Notes: a model not told the origin generated them from the letters alone. Shown: positions 34,990 to 47,099, numbered from the stretch's first letter. The stretch: 64,000 nucleotides of DNA from Papaver somniferum (GCF_003573695.1 NW_020639929.1:896406-960405), one strand, 5' to 3'. Numbers and translations: made by a program.

Positions 34990-37091
34990 TTCCTTTCCCA
35001 ATCATTCTTAATATGATTCGTTGTATGTTCTTACAGTTATTCATTGTATGGCCATGAAAACGATGATAAGCGCAGAACTCTTTACTTCTTCTTCCAGATG
35101 GTGGTTCTTGACCTAGATTAGGTGGTGGTGTTATCTCCTCCATTAATATAGCAGTTTCCTAGACTTTGTCCACTGTTGTTTTAAGAGGTGGCATCCTGAC
35201 CTCCTCATGGGATATGTAGTTCGTGCCTTGATTGTAATACCTATTATTTCCTCCATATCCATCTCCATGATTGTCGTATCTCGCGACTTTGTTGTTTCCT
35301 CCATGATTATTGTATTGCCTATCTCTGTATTCTTGCTCATACATTTATTGGTCTCTTATACTCATGGCTACCTTCTTTTGTTGGTATTCTACAATTAACT
35401 TCTCTTTGCTTCCCTGCGAAGTGCTCGCAACAGCGTTCGTCATCCTTGGTAATAGACTTGCATTTCCTATTCTTTCACTCACGACTGCAACCAGGTAGGA
35501 CTCCATATCTCTCTGCTTTTATTCAAGGGTGATATACTCTTCCTGGTATTTGCGCAGCTCTGCCATCGTTATTCTGTCTTTTATTATGAAAAGCTCTGTG
35601 AACAACAAGTCAGTTGGAAACAACGCATTGATGAATGCTAAGATGAGATTTCTTTCATCCAATCACCCTCCCATTTCGCTGCTCATTGTCCTCTATCTAT
35701 TGGTTATATCTCACAGTCTTTCGTTCGTTCTCCTTCGTAGGCTGAATGCTTTTTCAATTCCTGGATTTAGCATACTGCTGCTGATGTATTGTCCCAAGAA
35801 CAAACTCTGTAAATGCTCGAATGAATTTATTGAACCTACTGGAAATCCATCGAACCACTTCAAGGCTTCTCATGCGAGGCTTGATGGAAAATACTTGCAT
35901 AGGACCGCGTCGTTATCCTCATATTGTAACAAAGCTAAGATGTATGTCTTAATATGTTGGATCGCACATGTAGGTCCATCATAGATGCTAGTAAACGTGG
36001 GTATCCTGCACTTTCTTAGTATTGTTACTGATTGTATTCGCCGTGCGAAGGATGTCCTTTCTGCTTCTTCTATTGCTTCTTCTAGCTACCTCCTTCCTCC
36101 ATCTTTCCCTTTTTAACTAATTCTCTTATCTCTGCTATTTCTCTTAAAATTTCACCGTTCGGGAATATGTCTTCTTATTGTTGTTGTCTAGGTCTTTTCA
36201 ACCGGGCTTGCCTCAATCTGTTTTCGTGCCCACTTTGTCGTATGGCTTCTTTTAGTTCTTGTCGTTCTTCATCGTCTCTTCTTTCTCTTTGCTTCTCCCT
36301 TTAATCTCTCACGTGCTCCTGTGCAACTCTATCTCTTTGATTTTGTTTCCTCAGCATTTCGTTTTCATGAAGTATCATCCTTGCATGTTCTGCTTCGTTC
36401 TCTCGCTTTTCTCTTCATCATGCATGCGGTTGTATTCTCCATTTCGCTCCAATCTACCTTCTCTACGATGTCTTCGCCTGAGTTCATCCTCACCTACTTG
36501 GATATACCGATCTTCTATGCGATTGCGTTCACGTTCATCCTGCGAGTTTTCGTTCACCTGAAAATTGTCATCCAAACTATTATCCATAAATTGTCCCTGT
36601 ATATTATCTCCGTGCTCAGATCTACTTCTCCTAGTAGTACTCCTGCTTGATCTCGAGCCCGCACGTGTTGTTCTGGATCGTGATTGTGACCTTTTCTCTT
36701 TTAATCGCTGATTTTCCACTCTTAGCTCATCATTTTGTCGCGTCAAGTTCGCACGCAGTTCCTCTTCTCTTCTTCTTTCATCTGCCAATTGCTGCCTTAG
36801 TTCTCCAATGGTCATGTTGTCTTCATTTTCTCCTACTGCTCTTTCCTGTTGTGTTCCCTCTTCATTTTCTTCTGCGGTATCTGTATCCGTAGTGTGAACA
36901 CTTACTTCATCAAGATTTCTTTGGTCGTTCTCCCTTGGTTCCTGTTGGATCTGAAATCTGATCGGTTGAGGTCTTTTGTTCCTCTCTCCCATTCTTGATG
37001 TCTCTGCAATTTCGCCTCTTCTTCTACCTGCAATTCTTCTACTTCTCCTAATCGGTGTTGCATTTTCTCCTGCAGATGTTCGTCTCGCCAT
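34990..37091 (-). pseudogene. Element C gag
   Basis: Starts MARRTSAGENATP at 37091. A long N-terminal region rich in Arg, Glu and Ser is predicted coiled coil (MTIGELRQQLADERRREEEL) and stays open to 36375. The gag core on the same strand at about 35990-35530 reads TCAIQHIKTYILAL, ACEALKWFDGFP, INSFEHLQSLFLGQYI, MLNPGIEKAFSLRR, with several stops. Then a Gly/Asn/Tyr/Arg-rich stretch (35340-35160) and the Cys/His motif CAYHRFHGHTMNNC at about 35080-35030. The N-terminal part is still open, so decay is uneven. Confidence 0.85.
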
Positions 37092-37295
37092 TTTGTGTTC
37101 CTGAAATAACAAACCCTAAACTTATGCAAATCCAAAAATTCCTTCCTAAATGAAAACTGCGTTTTAAATGAGTGAATCCAAACGTCGAAATTCAGAGAAA
37201 ATAATCGAACTCTTTCACAAAAATAAAGAAAAAATAAGAATTTTTTCAAAAAATCAACTTAAAACTTTGACAAACAGGTATAATCCCAATTCCGA

Positions 37296-37312
37296 GCTGT
37301 ATTCTAGCGCCA
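37296..37312 (-). other. Element C primer-binding region
   Basis: TGGCGCTAGAATACAGC on the minus strand, four bases behind the LTR end ...CTACTACTACA. Confidence 0.65.
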
Positions 37313-37315
37313 AAA

Positions 37316-38176
37316 TGTAGTAGTAGAAAATCCTACTACTACACCCCTTAGATAATCTATACAATGAACTAGGAAATCATCATGAAGAACACTTAGGCTA
37401 GCCCATTGAACTGCTAGATTGGCCAAAAAGTGTTGCAAATCATGAAAAAAGTGTGGGCAAAAAGTTAACACTAGCATTTGATAGTTCTCTATCCTAGAAA
37501 GTGCTCGCAGTTCAACTATCAGCGAGATTGAAAAGCAGAATGGTTCAACACTCAAATTTTTTTTTTAATGCTGAACGGTTCAGCGCTGGGAGATAAATTT
37601 TGTGATCTAACGGCTGAGATTTAAAACGCTGAACCAAACAACGTTTTATAGTGGTCCCAGATGACGTGGATGACCAATCTAGCTGCTAGATATCTAGCCC
37701 ATAGGACTTAGGAGGTTGTCCATACTGACGTGGATGGCCAATCTAGCAGCTAGATATCTAGCCCTTAGGACTTAGCCTTAGAAGGATTTTATTAAGTTTA
37801 GAAATCAATACAAAGAAGTAAAGTAAAACACTTAACTTGGGGAGGAAACACTTTCTCTCTCCTAAAGTTCTATCTCTACTCTCAAAAAGATCTCTCTCTC
37901 AACACAGTGGTAGTTGGTCCTATTTATAGGAGTTTTACATAGTGGAGGACAGTTAATAAAGCCCTTATTTTCGGATCTAACGTGCGATGTCTTCGCACGT
38001 TTATATTGGATCTTCTCGCACGAACCCCTTAACTTCGTACAACCTTTACACTTTACTCGTGACTGCATGACGTCATTGATTCCGTCATCTGGGATATATT
38101 GCGTGCGAGTACGTTCGCCCCCTTATAATAGTATCCCTTCGCATGATACCTTTGGGTGCGATATTTAACCCCTACA
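37316..38176 (-). mobile_element. Element C 5' LTR
   Basis: 861 bp. On the minus strand it starts TGTAGGGGTTAAATATCGCA and ends CTACTACTACA. The right edge adjoins NAC coding sequence at 38177; the first bases there (CCTGG) should be the TSD, but the partner is outside the window. It contains a TATAAATAGG box at 37928-37919 and an internal repeat of ATCTAGC.GCTAGATATCTAGCCC (37676-37770). Confidence 0.8.
37919..37928 (-). promoter_or_regulatory. TATA box of element C LTR
   Basis: TATAAATAGG on the minus strand, the same motif as in the LTRs of D and E. Confidence 0.55.
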
Positions 38177-38836
38177 CCTGGTTTCAAGTTTCTGCCGTCC
38201 GACGATGAATTGGTGTTTATATACTTGATGAGAAAGATTCAAGATCCTGAAGGTTTCCAGCCCCCTTTTATCCCTGAAATGAAAATGTATGATTATCTTC
38301 CTCAAGAGCTATTAGGTACGTACACGCATGCTGTTTTTTTTGGTTCAAGTCTATTCTTGTAATTTTTGTACGTAGATTACATGCATATTATATTATCCGT
38401 ATCTCTGCAGTATTTCTTGATCAGCTTCATGATTTAGTATTAATATTTATGTGCAGATGAGAACGAAGATAAAGATGCTTATTTCTTTACACCAAGAAAT
38501 AAAAGATACAAAAATGGGAATCGAGCTGGTAGAACGGTGAAAGGAGGCCCTGGATACTGGAGAGCAGGACCACCCAAAAAAGAAATTAAAGGAGTCGACG
38601 ATAAAACAGCTGCTTAGAATAGCCTTAGGTTCTTCCAGGGTAAGAGTAAAACAGATGGTACAGAGTGGCAAATGAAAGAATTTGTCATGTGTCAGGATGA
38701 AATAGAAAAGGCAGGAAGAAGCAGCAGCAACAACATGAAGCTAGATGATTGGGTCGTGTCCCATATTTACTTGAAAAACAACGGAGGAGATTTATCAAAG
38801 AATTTCAAATCTGTCTCGAAGTTAATGAAGAATTAA
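38177..38836 (+). pseudogene. NAC-domain transcription factor, disrupted
   Basis: Two exons (38177-38315 and 38457-38836) with GT..AG intron 38316-38456. Exon 1 has PGFKFLPSDDELVFIYLMRK, the NAC subdomain A (family: LPPGFRFHPTDEELV.HYL). Exon 2 holds YFFTPRNKRYKNGNRAGRTV, GYWRAG, EWQMKEFVM and LDDWVVSHIYLKNN, matching subdomains C to E of this plant DNA-binding domain. Two lesions: the LTR of element C replaces everything before the Pro of PGFKF, including the start codon, and a TAG at 38615-38617 breaks exon 2 in frame. The protein ends soon behind the NAC domain (TAA at 38834), so there was little or no activation domain. Exon joins are clean, so it was a normal gene and not a processed copy. 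Confidence 0.9.
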
Positions 38837-38908
38837 AGTTTATTATTTACAGATCTAGAATTTAACTTTAACTTTGTTGTTGAAGTACATTTTCTATCTG
38901 CCACTAAG

Positions 38909-39601
38909 CCTAGTTAGTGATTCGGGATTCGGCAAACGTACGGAACGGCCAACGTACGAGTATTATACGGTTTTGTAAAATTCAGATTCGGTCCAAAATT
39001 CGGTCAACGGGACGTGATTCGTCAGTAATTCGGAACGGCATACGTACGTGTATGATTCGATTTATAAATGTGAGTTCGGCTCTGAAAATTCGGTATCTAT
39101 ATATAACAAATAATTTGTATTTATAAGGTCATAGACCAATTTTTATGCATATGTGTGAGTTATTTAAAGAAAAAATAAACTTAATATGATGATATTAATA
39201 ATATATACAACATGAGTTATCCAAGAGGACGTCGTATGGTGGTTTAGATGCTTGGTTAGCGAGTTTGAGATCTCTCTCACCTTCACCTTCAAATCTCTTC
39301 AGTCGTTTTTGTTTCATAAAAATCACAACACGTCTAATATCCGGTCGTGTATGCTCGGGAGGCAGTAAAGCCCAAAAAATGGAGTCTTTGAAAAGTAAAA
39401 GCTAAAGAATTTATGGCGAATTAAGCGGACGTATCATTCGGGATACGTAAAATTCGTGAACGGTTCGCGAATAATTCGGAAATGCCACATAATACGCCAC
39501 TTGGGTTCGGAGTTGTAAAATACGCGAATAAGACGGTAAAATTCGTGATACGGAAAAATTCGTGAATGATTCGCGAATCATTCGCCAACTTACTAACTAG
39601 G
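38909..39601. mobile_element. Non-autonomous hAT-like element 1
   Basis: 693 bp between the 8-bp duplication CCACTAAG (38901-38908 and 39602-39609). Ends are inverted: CCTAGTTAGT at the left and ACTAACTAGG at the right. Many subterminal copies of ATTCGG, GATTCGCGAAT and ACGTACG. No transposase. It lies in the 3' flank of the NAC pseudogene. Confidence 0.88.
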
Positions 39602-39609
39602 CCACTAAG

Positions 39610-40329
39610 TAGTATTTCTTGTTTTGGATGTTACGCACATTGCACATTTGAAATACTTCCGCCTTTGTTTGTGTTTCCCCTGCTACATTTTCACTTGTAT
39701 CAATTCATACAAACCAATAACTTAAAGAAGCCTTGCTCTAATTTGAAGTTTAAATCAATTAGACCACAAACAGCTTAAAGAATTGGCTATGTAAAAAATT
39801 CATCAGAGAAAAGTGAAAATCAAGCAAATAAAATACATGGACCAAGATGGTTGCACTAAAACAGAAAGGAAGAGAAGAGATTGGGATTTACAATTATGCC
39901 AGCTGGAACCAAGAAAGCCAAAACGCTGATGCTCATGAAGTAAGATGTTCGAGATAGAACTCCCTTGATATAATACACAAGAGCCACCAGAAGTTGTAGA
40001 GTATCTTCCTCTTTCTATCTATAGGCAGATAACTTTATATATATGGGGGGTTTACTCTAAGAATGTGTATGTTTAAGATTGTCCGCAAGAGGGTGGACAT
40101 GGATAAGTTTTTTATTATGCATCCAATTACGGGATTGAGGATCAATGATATTTGTCACCATCAGGATAGGGAGACACTATGCCATATCAAGGTTTGCAAT
40201 TTGGAGGTTCCAATTTGGCAGGATAGGGGTTCACATGACATTTCCGCTATGATGGTAGATGTGCTGGTTAATTGTAGGTATGGGAGAAGATAATTGCCTC
40301 CATTGTGGGATAGATGAAGATTAGGTGGT
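39610..40329. other. No recognised feature
   Basis: Mixed AT-rich sequence. A 76-codon ORF at 40063-40293 has no motif I recognise. Confidence 0.4.
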
Positions 40330-41540
40330 GTTTGTGCATAAGAACGTTTTACTGGTTTTTGAGTAAAAGTGGCGGAGCTCGATGAAGCAAATCGTTTGAA
40401 CCCTTAAACAAATATATTGCATGGGAGTACTTTGAGTTTGAGAAAATAATATGTAAGACTCTTTCCTAAACCAAGAAATGGTTTCTCTAGATTCAATTCG
40501 GACGCAAGGTGGGAGAAGGGTCGATCTGTAGGTTAGGAAACTAGGAATACATAGAGATAAATGGAAATTGATTATTGTGGATGATGACGTGTTGAACTTA
40601 TTTAAAGATGATTTCTCTGTTTAAGAAGGTAGAAAGCTTATGTTTGTGATTAATGATTGGTTGTCGCAGATTTGCTTAGGTTAAGTCTTGTTATCAAGTT
40701 ATAGGCTGAGGAACCTATTAATTCAAGAGGTAGTTAACACATTGATCTCCTGTAAGTGGTGAGGGACGTTGAAGAGGAGCAAAAGAATTGGAAAGTATGA
40801 AAGTGGGAAACCGTGTGTAAACCAGTTCTACTTTGCGTGGTATACTTGGTTGATTGTCCATCTACTATTCCATTTACTCCTTCAAATGTCAGCATAAGTT
40901 ACGCACACTTCTCATAATGGATGTATTGTTGCATGCACGTGTTGTATGTTATCAGACCAAAAGCCTAGCGAATATCCCCCCATGTGACACGATTGACGTC
41001 TCATGTGAAAGTCTGCTTTGCAGACAAATATTTATATAGTCAATTATTGACCTAGTTAGAGTATGAGTATTGACTGATAAATTGAACATGTTTAGTAATT
41101 TATGGTCACGATGGATGGAGCATGAAGTATTTGTTGAGGCATCAACAATGTTTTGTGGACCATAGACATTGAGTCTGATAAGTCAGTGAAGATTGTGAAA
41201 TATCATTATGGCATATGAGGAAACAATGACGTTCGAATGATTTGGATTAAAATATTGGTTGACAGACCAACAAAAAATTGACTGATGAACAAACAAAATA
41301 TTGGTTGACAAACCAATGAAATATTGATAGCGGGATCAATATGAAATATTGCTTCTCATAGTAATCGAATATTGATAGTTGAATCAATAAAATATTAATT
41401 AAAATATTGGTAGCTAAGCCAAATATTAAATAGTTATTTAAAATATTGATAGCTAGATCAGTATAAAATTATTGGTGTTTGAACCTGTTCAAAATTATGC
41501 TTTGCAGATCATTTAGTTCAAAACCCTAATTTGATAAACA
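40330..41540 (-). mobile_element. Degenerate LTR related to LTRs of A and E
   Basis: The reverse complement follows the A and E LTR pattern: ACTGGTTTTTGAG near 40350, a phrase around GTAAGACTC.TTCCTAAACCAAG (40452-40485) found in both families, and at 41200-41480 the ATATTGATAG...GATCAATA repeats of LTR A. Identity is low and the ends are not clear. Confidence 0.55.
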
Positions 41541-41901
41541 AATGAACCAATAGACGACATTTTTAGCTTATCTCAACACCATCATCGTTGAATCACTAAC
41601 CAATTATTTCTATTGAAATTCTCATGTGGCTTTACTTTATTGTTTTCCATGTCAAATAAAAAAAAAAGGCGGCCACATATGACTCTAAAATAATTCCCTC
41701 TTCCTTTATGGTAGATGGTTTTAGTCATCAGATTCATTATATCACACGTTATTATTTCCAATGTGAAAGACCTTTAGGGATCATTTTGTTCTTGGGGTAC
41801 CAGCTAAACCAGTACGACAATCATACACATGCAAAAATATTCTGCCTTAAACCTTGATTCGAGAATGCTTGAAAACTATGTATACTTTTTATTTTTCTAA
41901 A

Positions 41902-44070
41902 TGTTAGGGCATCGCTCGGTCGAACTAACACATGTTTTTATCTCAAGCTTGATGTCAACTTTAGTTTCCAAAACTATATCTTGATTTCTTGTCTACAATT
42001 AGTTAAGTCTCGGATTATGATAGAAGTGTAGTTGAGAAACGGACATCACGATAGTCATCATTGCGTTCTACCGTTTGAAAGCGAAGATCAACCGAAGCTT
42101 TTGGAGGACTTCTTTAACAAAAGGTAAGTGAATACTGAACCACCTATTTCTCAATTTATATTCATCTTTCTATGTATGAGACAATGTCGCGTAACTAACT
42201 AGACTATCATAAGCATATCAAGAATTTCGAGTCGAGAACTAATTACCAAGTTAAGGAACTTCTCGAAATATAATGACTAAGCTTAATGAACATTTGTTCA
42301 TACTTGATGAATTTAAGTTAATGAAAATTTATTGTTCGCTATCAAAATCATGATTCAAGTTTTATCATTCGAAAATTGCCTGAAACAGTGATATGTGTCA
42401 TTGATATTATTCGGAAATGTATTGAATCGATTTAGAGAAATATGGAACTACTGTACATTTGGATATAAGACAGTGTTATCAGTCTTACAAACTGGGAAAA
42501 CTGTTATAAGTCTGAAGTCGTATTACATGTACTCGTACACATAGCGGATTAGCTATATGTCAACAAGAAGAATTTTGGTATGCATATCCTTATGCACATC
42601 CTGTAAATATCGGTTAACTCGTGAACTGGATCGATATGCATACCCGTACGCAAACCAGAAAGGAATTGTGGTCATGGAACCGGTTTGGTATCCATACTGG
42701 TACATTTACCAGAATAGTTCTGTGTTCTGGAACTCGGTTTGTGTATCCATACTGGTATGCATACTAAAATAGTTATATGGACTCCGGAACCGATTATAGG
42801 CTTAAGGTACATATACCGGTACGCATACCTAAATAGTTATGTGAACTCCGGAATTTGATTGTGCTTAATAGTATATATACCGGTGCATGTAGTGTGACTA
42901 ACCTGATTCACGAATGGCTATGGTATTTGTACTTTGTACATCTACTAACCATGTCGATTATTTTTAAATGCAATAAAATTATTTCTACGAGATAATTAGC
43001 ATTTGATCAAATCTCTAAAAACACTATAGACTTATTTGATCACATGATTGTGACTCAAGGATAAAGTTTTAAGTGTTTATGAAAATTAATATTAAGCTAA
43101 TAAGTTCAAATGGGCTACTTTCGGCTGGCGATCTTCAACATAGTCTTTATACACGGTTCAGTTACGGTTCATCCTAACCAGAGTGTATATCTTGTTATGT
43201 AAATCAGATTCAAAGATTCATCTAATGGTTGATATTGTTTGCTTGGTTCCAAAGGTATCTTAGCTTAAACCTAAAGCAACCTATGGTTTGAATGTCTATA
43301 AAAGGGGAACTTCAAGTAACTGGGATCTTTGAATCCTGACACTACTTTTCTTGGTGTGTCCTAGTTGTAACTAGAGTATTCCTCTTCCAAACCCTTTTAG
43401 CTAGGGTTTAGCGACTACAAAGACTTCATTGGGATTTGTGAAGCCAAGTCAATTTATCTTTTATCTTGATAGATCGAGTATCCTGATCTTGATTGATTGT
43501 TAAGCTACGCGCTCACTTGATCAACATAGATGGAAATCATTAAAGTTAGCTTCGTCTTAGACTTTGTTGATTCCGCAAGTTTTATACTTGTGAGGTGAAT
43601 AATAATCTAGGCTGCACTTCGGGTTGCATAAGTCCGGATTTTGAGGTTAGTTAGACTTTGTCTATTACTATCGATTTCCATAACCTTGATCTAACTTTTG
43701 ATATCAAAGGAAATCACATAAAGGCTTAATCTTTCGGAGGAAAATTGGTTTCCATTCTTCAGTTGAGTTGAAGTAACTCTTAATTAGTGTGATGTCATCT
43801 AGGGAATCAATTGCATGGAGTCCTGTTGGGATTCAAGAGCCGTAAGGAACGGGACTATAAATGAATTTCTAGGAGGTTTTAATTCGGTTTCAATTACATT
43901 ACAGTCTGAAGTTAATTGGTAGTAGGATAGCGGCTTAATACAGTTTGGTGTTCAATCTGGACTAGGTTCCAGGTTTTTTTTAGCATTTGCAGTTTCCTCG
44001 TTAACAAAACTTTCAGTGTCTGTGTTATTTCTTTTTCCGCATTTTAATCTTTATAATTGAAATATCACAG
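41902..44070 (+). mobile_element. Old copia-type LTR, copy X
   Basis: Starts TGTTAGGGCATCGCTCGG and ends near 44070 with a stretch TTTCCGCATTTTAATC..TATCACA. A TATAAAAGG at 43297-43305 is followed by a leader with ACTTCATTGGGATTTGTGAA. This layout is typical of long LTRs of SIRE/Maximus-type copia elements as I know them; no internal coding part is present. Contains a 60-80-bp repeat at 42560-42900 with TACCGGTACGCATACC. Confidence 0.55.
42560..42900 (+). repeat. 60-80-bp tandem repeat in LTR X
   Basis: Four or five diverged units with ATACTGGTA or ATACCGGTA, ATAGTTATGTGAACTCCGGAA. Confidence 0.55.
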
Positions 44071-44097
44071 GTTATGTGTTAATCAGTCTTAGTAGGT

Positions 44098-46910
44098 TGT
44101 TAGAGCATAGCCCGGTTAAACCCACCAAGTGTTGGTATGTCAAGTTTGGTTGTCATATTTTAGTGATCCAAAATCATTTAAGAGTCGCTTTATTATGTAC
44201 TAAAGTCAACTTCGTATAGGTTATCTTAGTATTAGGATATGAGACATTACAAGTATTACGAAGACTTGAAGAAGTGAAGAAGTAAGGAGCTACAACGACA
44301 ACATCATCCTTCCACTTGAGGTTAGTGATATTTGACTTGAACTGTTTCATTCCCTGAACGTATCTTTAAAGTCGTGCATATTGAAAACAAAACTTCGAAG
44401 CATGAAAGATTACACTCTAGTTATACATAGTATTATGGAATACAATACGAGGTTTATTACTTAAACATTAAACTTTATAGATAAGACATCGACGTTTGAA
44501 TGCTATTGTGATTATGTATGGGTTAAGGTGAAGATTTCATCCTAGGAAACAATGCTTTACATTTTTTTTAAGGAAGTAAATTCATGAACTTGTTTTCTGA
44601 ATCGAAAGAGAAATCGTCGGGCATTATTGGTATTCTTATTCATTGCATATCTTTTGAACTACCAATATGTGTGATTAGTATAACCGCTCATGACTTGTTT
44701 ATGTTCTTGGTAAAACTATTCACAAAGTCCTGACTTTTGTATTGGTATGACTTTTATTAGTGAAACCGATCTTAAGTAATCACCTGAGATGATATGATCG
44801 ATTTTGTGTTGTTGGTATGACGGACTCTGGCTAAATGGGAACCGATCCTAGTAAGAGGTGCAACCTATCACAAAGGGGAATCGATCCTTGTATGAGGTGC
44901 AACAAGTTTTTAGCATAAAGGGGAACCGATCCTATGGACATGTTCAACACATTTTTAGGCAAAGGGGAATCGATCCTATGGACATGTGCATCAAGTACAA
45001 GTTAGATACCATATATATGTGTGGAACCGATCCTAGTACCTAGTCAACCGAATTTTGGAAAGCTAGCGTGACTATATACAGTACTCACATGGAGGTAGAA
45101 CCGAAACTTTTGTTGGTAGAACCGTGAAACCCATGATTTTTGATTGAGTGTTCTTGATCAATCACATAGTTCTTGAAAGTCAGATGAACAATTCTAAACT
45201 TGCTTGGAAGTGTAGAAAATCGGTTTCAAGATTGTAAGTATGAAAGAGGACTCACAAAGTAAGGATGTCGACATACTTTGAACATGTGCAGTAACGCTTA
45301 TCTTTAATTTTTCAAAGTTATTCCCTAATAGCTAAAGGAACAAAATCCCAGATCGAAAAAAATAAATCGAGAATCTTTTATTTAAGGTTTTAATTTTATT
45401 TTAGGAAAATGAAAATTAGTAATGTGCATTTACTAGTTAGAGATTTTCCAAGAGATTTTCGGTCATTATTTTGGACAGAGCATTTCCAGGAATTATGGAA
45501 ACCGAATCTGGAATATATTCCATATCTTGAGAATATTTTCAGTTTTGGAAATTCCTTGGTGTCCAAACTTCCTTGGTTTATAAATATGGAAGTTTTAATT
45601 TCGAGCAAACTAATCCTCGTACAACAAGAACTATCTCAGTTGTGCTGCTACTGGTGAAGCCGCCTATTCGGAGAGGAGAGTAACCTAATTAGGCGAAATC
45701 TCTTACGGCCGCTCAGTTTAAAGTCTTCTTTGGGATTGAGAATCTTTATTAGTATCGTTGGTGGGAAACTAGATAATTGTGGTTTATCTTTTGTTTTTGA
45801 TTGATTTGATTGACTAACGGTGGTTGAAATTTGATTGCACCTAGTTTTTTTTATGTTTGAGAATCTTCTCTTCTGATATAAGATTCACTCAAACTAGATC
45901 TAAGTTTCGACGGGGATATTTAGACTGTTTGTAGATCTAAAGACGTCTTGTGATAATCTATTGTTAACAGATTCAGTTCTGTGCGTGATTGATCATAAGA
46001 GATTCAAGTTGATTGTGTGCAGGTGTTTATTGAAGATCTAAGAATATTTGAAGACAAATAAGACTTTGAAGATTTATGATTTGGGTTTATAATCTTTGGT
46101 GTGCACAATACTTGTTTCGGTAAAAGAGGATCCAACTATAATCGGTTTATCTTGTGGTAGATTAGATTGATTAGTCATGTAAATCGGCATCAATACAATT
46201 ATTTGTGATTAAAAGTATTGATTGTAAAATCTTAACAATTACTTTGGTAGTTGATAAATAAGATAGATCTAAGAACCTGATGAAGGAGTTTATTGAGATA
46301 AAAAAAAGAGCCTTTGTCGAACTCATATCACTCGGTTGAAAAGAGTTGATACCAAACATATTTATTATTACTTTATTGTTTGGAAGACGAGCCAAAGGAA
46401 TTGTTCCAAGTACGTGATTTATATAGGTCGGAGGCGTGGGAATACAGACAGAAGTAGGTGAACTATAGGTTTAGTTGCTTGGTCTCAACTATACGAAGTT
46501 GGTTTGATTTTGTATAGCGGATTAATCCTGAGAGTATTCAATTTTGGACAAGGTCCCGGGTTTTTTTTTCATTTGCGGTTTCCTCGTTAACAAAATCTTG
46601 CTATGTCATTTACTTTTATTTTCCGCAACTATAATTGTTATTATTATAATTTAAAGTAAATTACACAAAAGTTAATTCCTATTTACTTGATAAGCAATCC
46701 TATTGTGTTTGGTTAAGTCCGAACCTTTTATCAAGTAAATATACTTCGTTGTTTTATTGTCTCGATCTCGTATCCATAGACTCTCAAACGAAGTGTGAAC
46801 CGATTTGTTGTATTGTCTCTACTCAGTCCATAGACAATCACTTTCGGAGAAAGGACTTATAGGTGGAAAAGTTTTAGTTTGAGGTATATTTGGATACCCT
46901 CGTCTTTTCA
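44098..46910 (+). mobile_element. Old copia-type LTR, copy Y
   Basis: Starts TGTTAGAGCATAGCCCGG directly behind copy X. TATAAATAT at 45579-45587; the AGGTCCCGGGTTTTTTTTTC and GGTTTCCTCGTTAACAAAA block at 46548-46600 equals the one in X at 43965-44010. The right end (about 46910, CGTCTTTTCA) is approximate. It may be a second solo LTR or the 3' LTR of an element that lost its inside. Confidence 0.5.
44835..45035 (+). repeat. 50-60-bp tandem repeat in LTR Y
   Basis: Five units around GGGGAACCGATCCTATGGAC and ATGTGCAACA. Confidence 0.65.
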
Positions 46911-47099
46911 CCAGCTTCAGTTGTATTCGTGCACCTGTAAAACTCCTAGCACAACATTGATTCTCTTTAAGGATTGGTCTTCTAAATCTTCTAGAAGAAC
47001 CCCAATTCTCTTAGAAGATGCTCTTGAAAATATTTTAGCAGAAATTTAACTCTCTTTACAAGATGCTCCTAAACAATTAGGGTTTACCTGTTCCATTAC

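Larger units (their letters stand above)
1106..38176 (-). mobile_element. Element C: outer Tat-like Ty3/gypsy retrotransposon, non-autonomous
   Basis: In element order on the minus strand: LTR (38176-37316), primer-binding site, gag (37091 to about 34990), protease (to 34473), then interruption by element A, then protease tail (4950-4669), integrase C-terminal tail (4659-4405), a spacer, and an antisense gene (1106-2737, plus strand). No reverse transcriptase, RNase H or integrase catalytic core is visible. The far LTR is not in the window: the element is cut at 1105 by a truncated LTR2. The layout with an antisense ORF between pol and the 3' LTR is known for the Tat group of plant Ty3/gypsy elements. 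The lineage name is inferred from this and from the gag and protease style. Confidence 0.75.

Noticed and set aside
35529..36892. Plus-strand ORFs of 81-151 codons
   Set aside because: Shadows of the gag of element C, which is recognised on the minus strand.
37676..37770. Paired ATCTAGC...GCTAGAT repeats as a possible separate insertion
   Set aside because: They lie inside the C LTR without TSD or TIR of their own; better read as a duplication within the LTR.
40063..40293. 76-codon ORF
   Set aside because: No recognisable motif, no promoter, next to degenerate LTR sequence.
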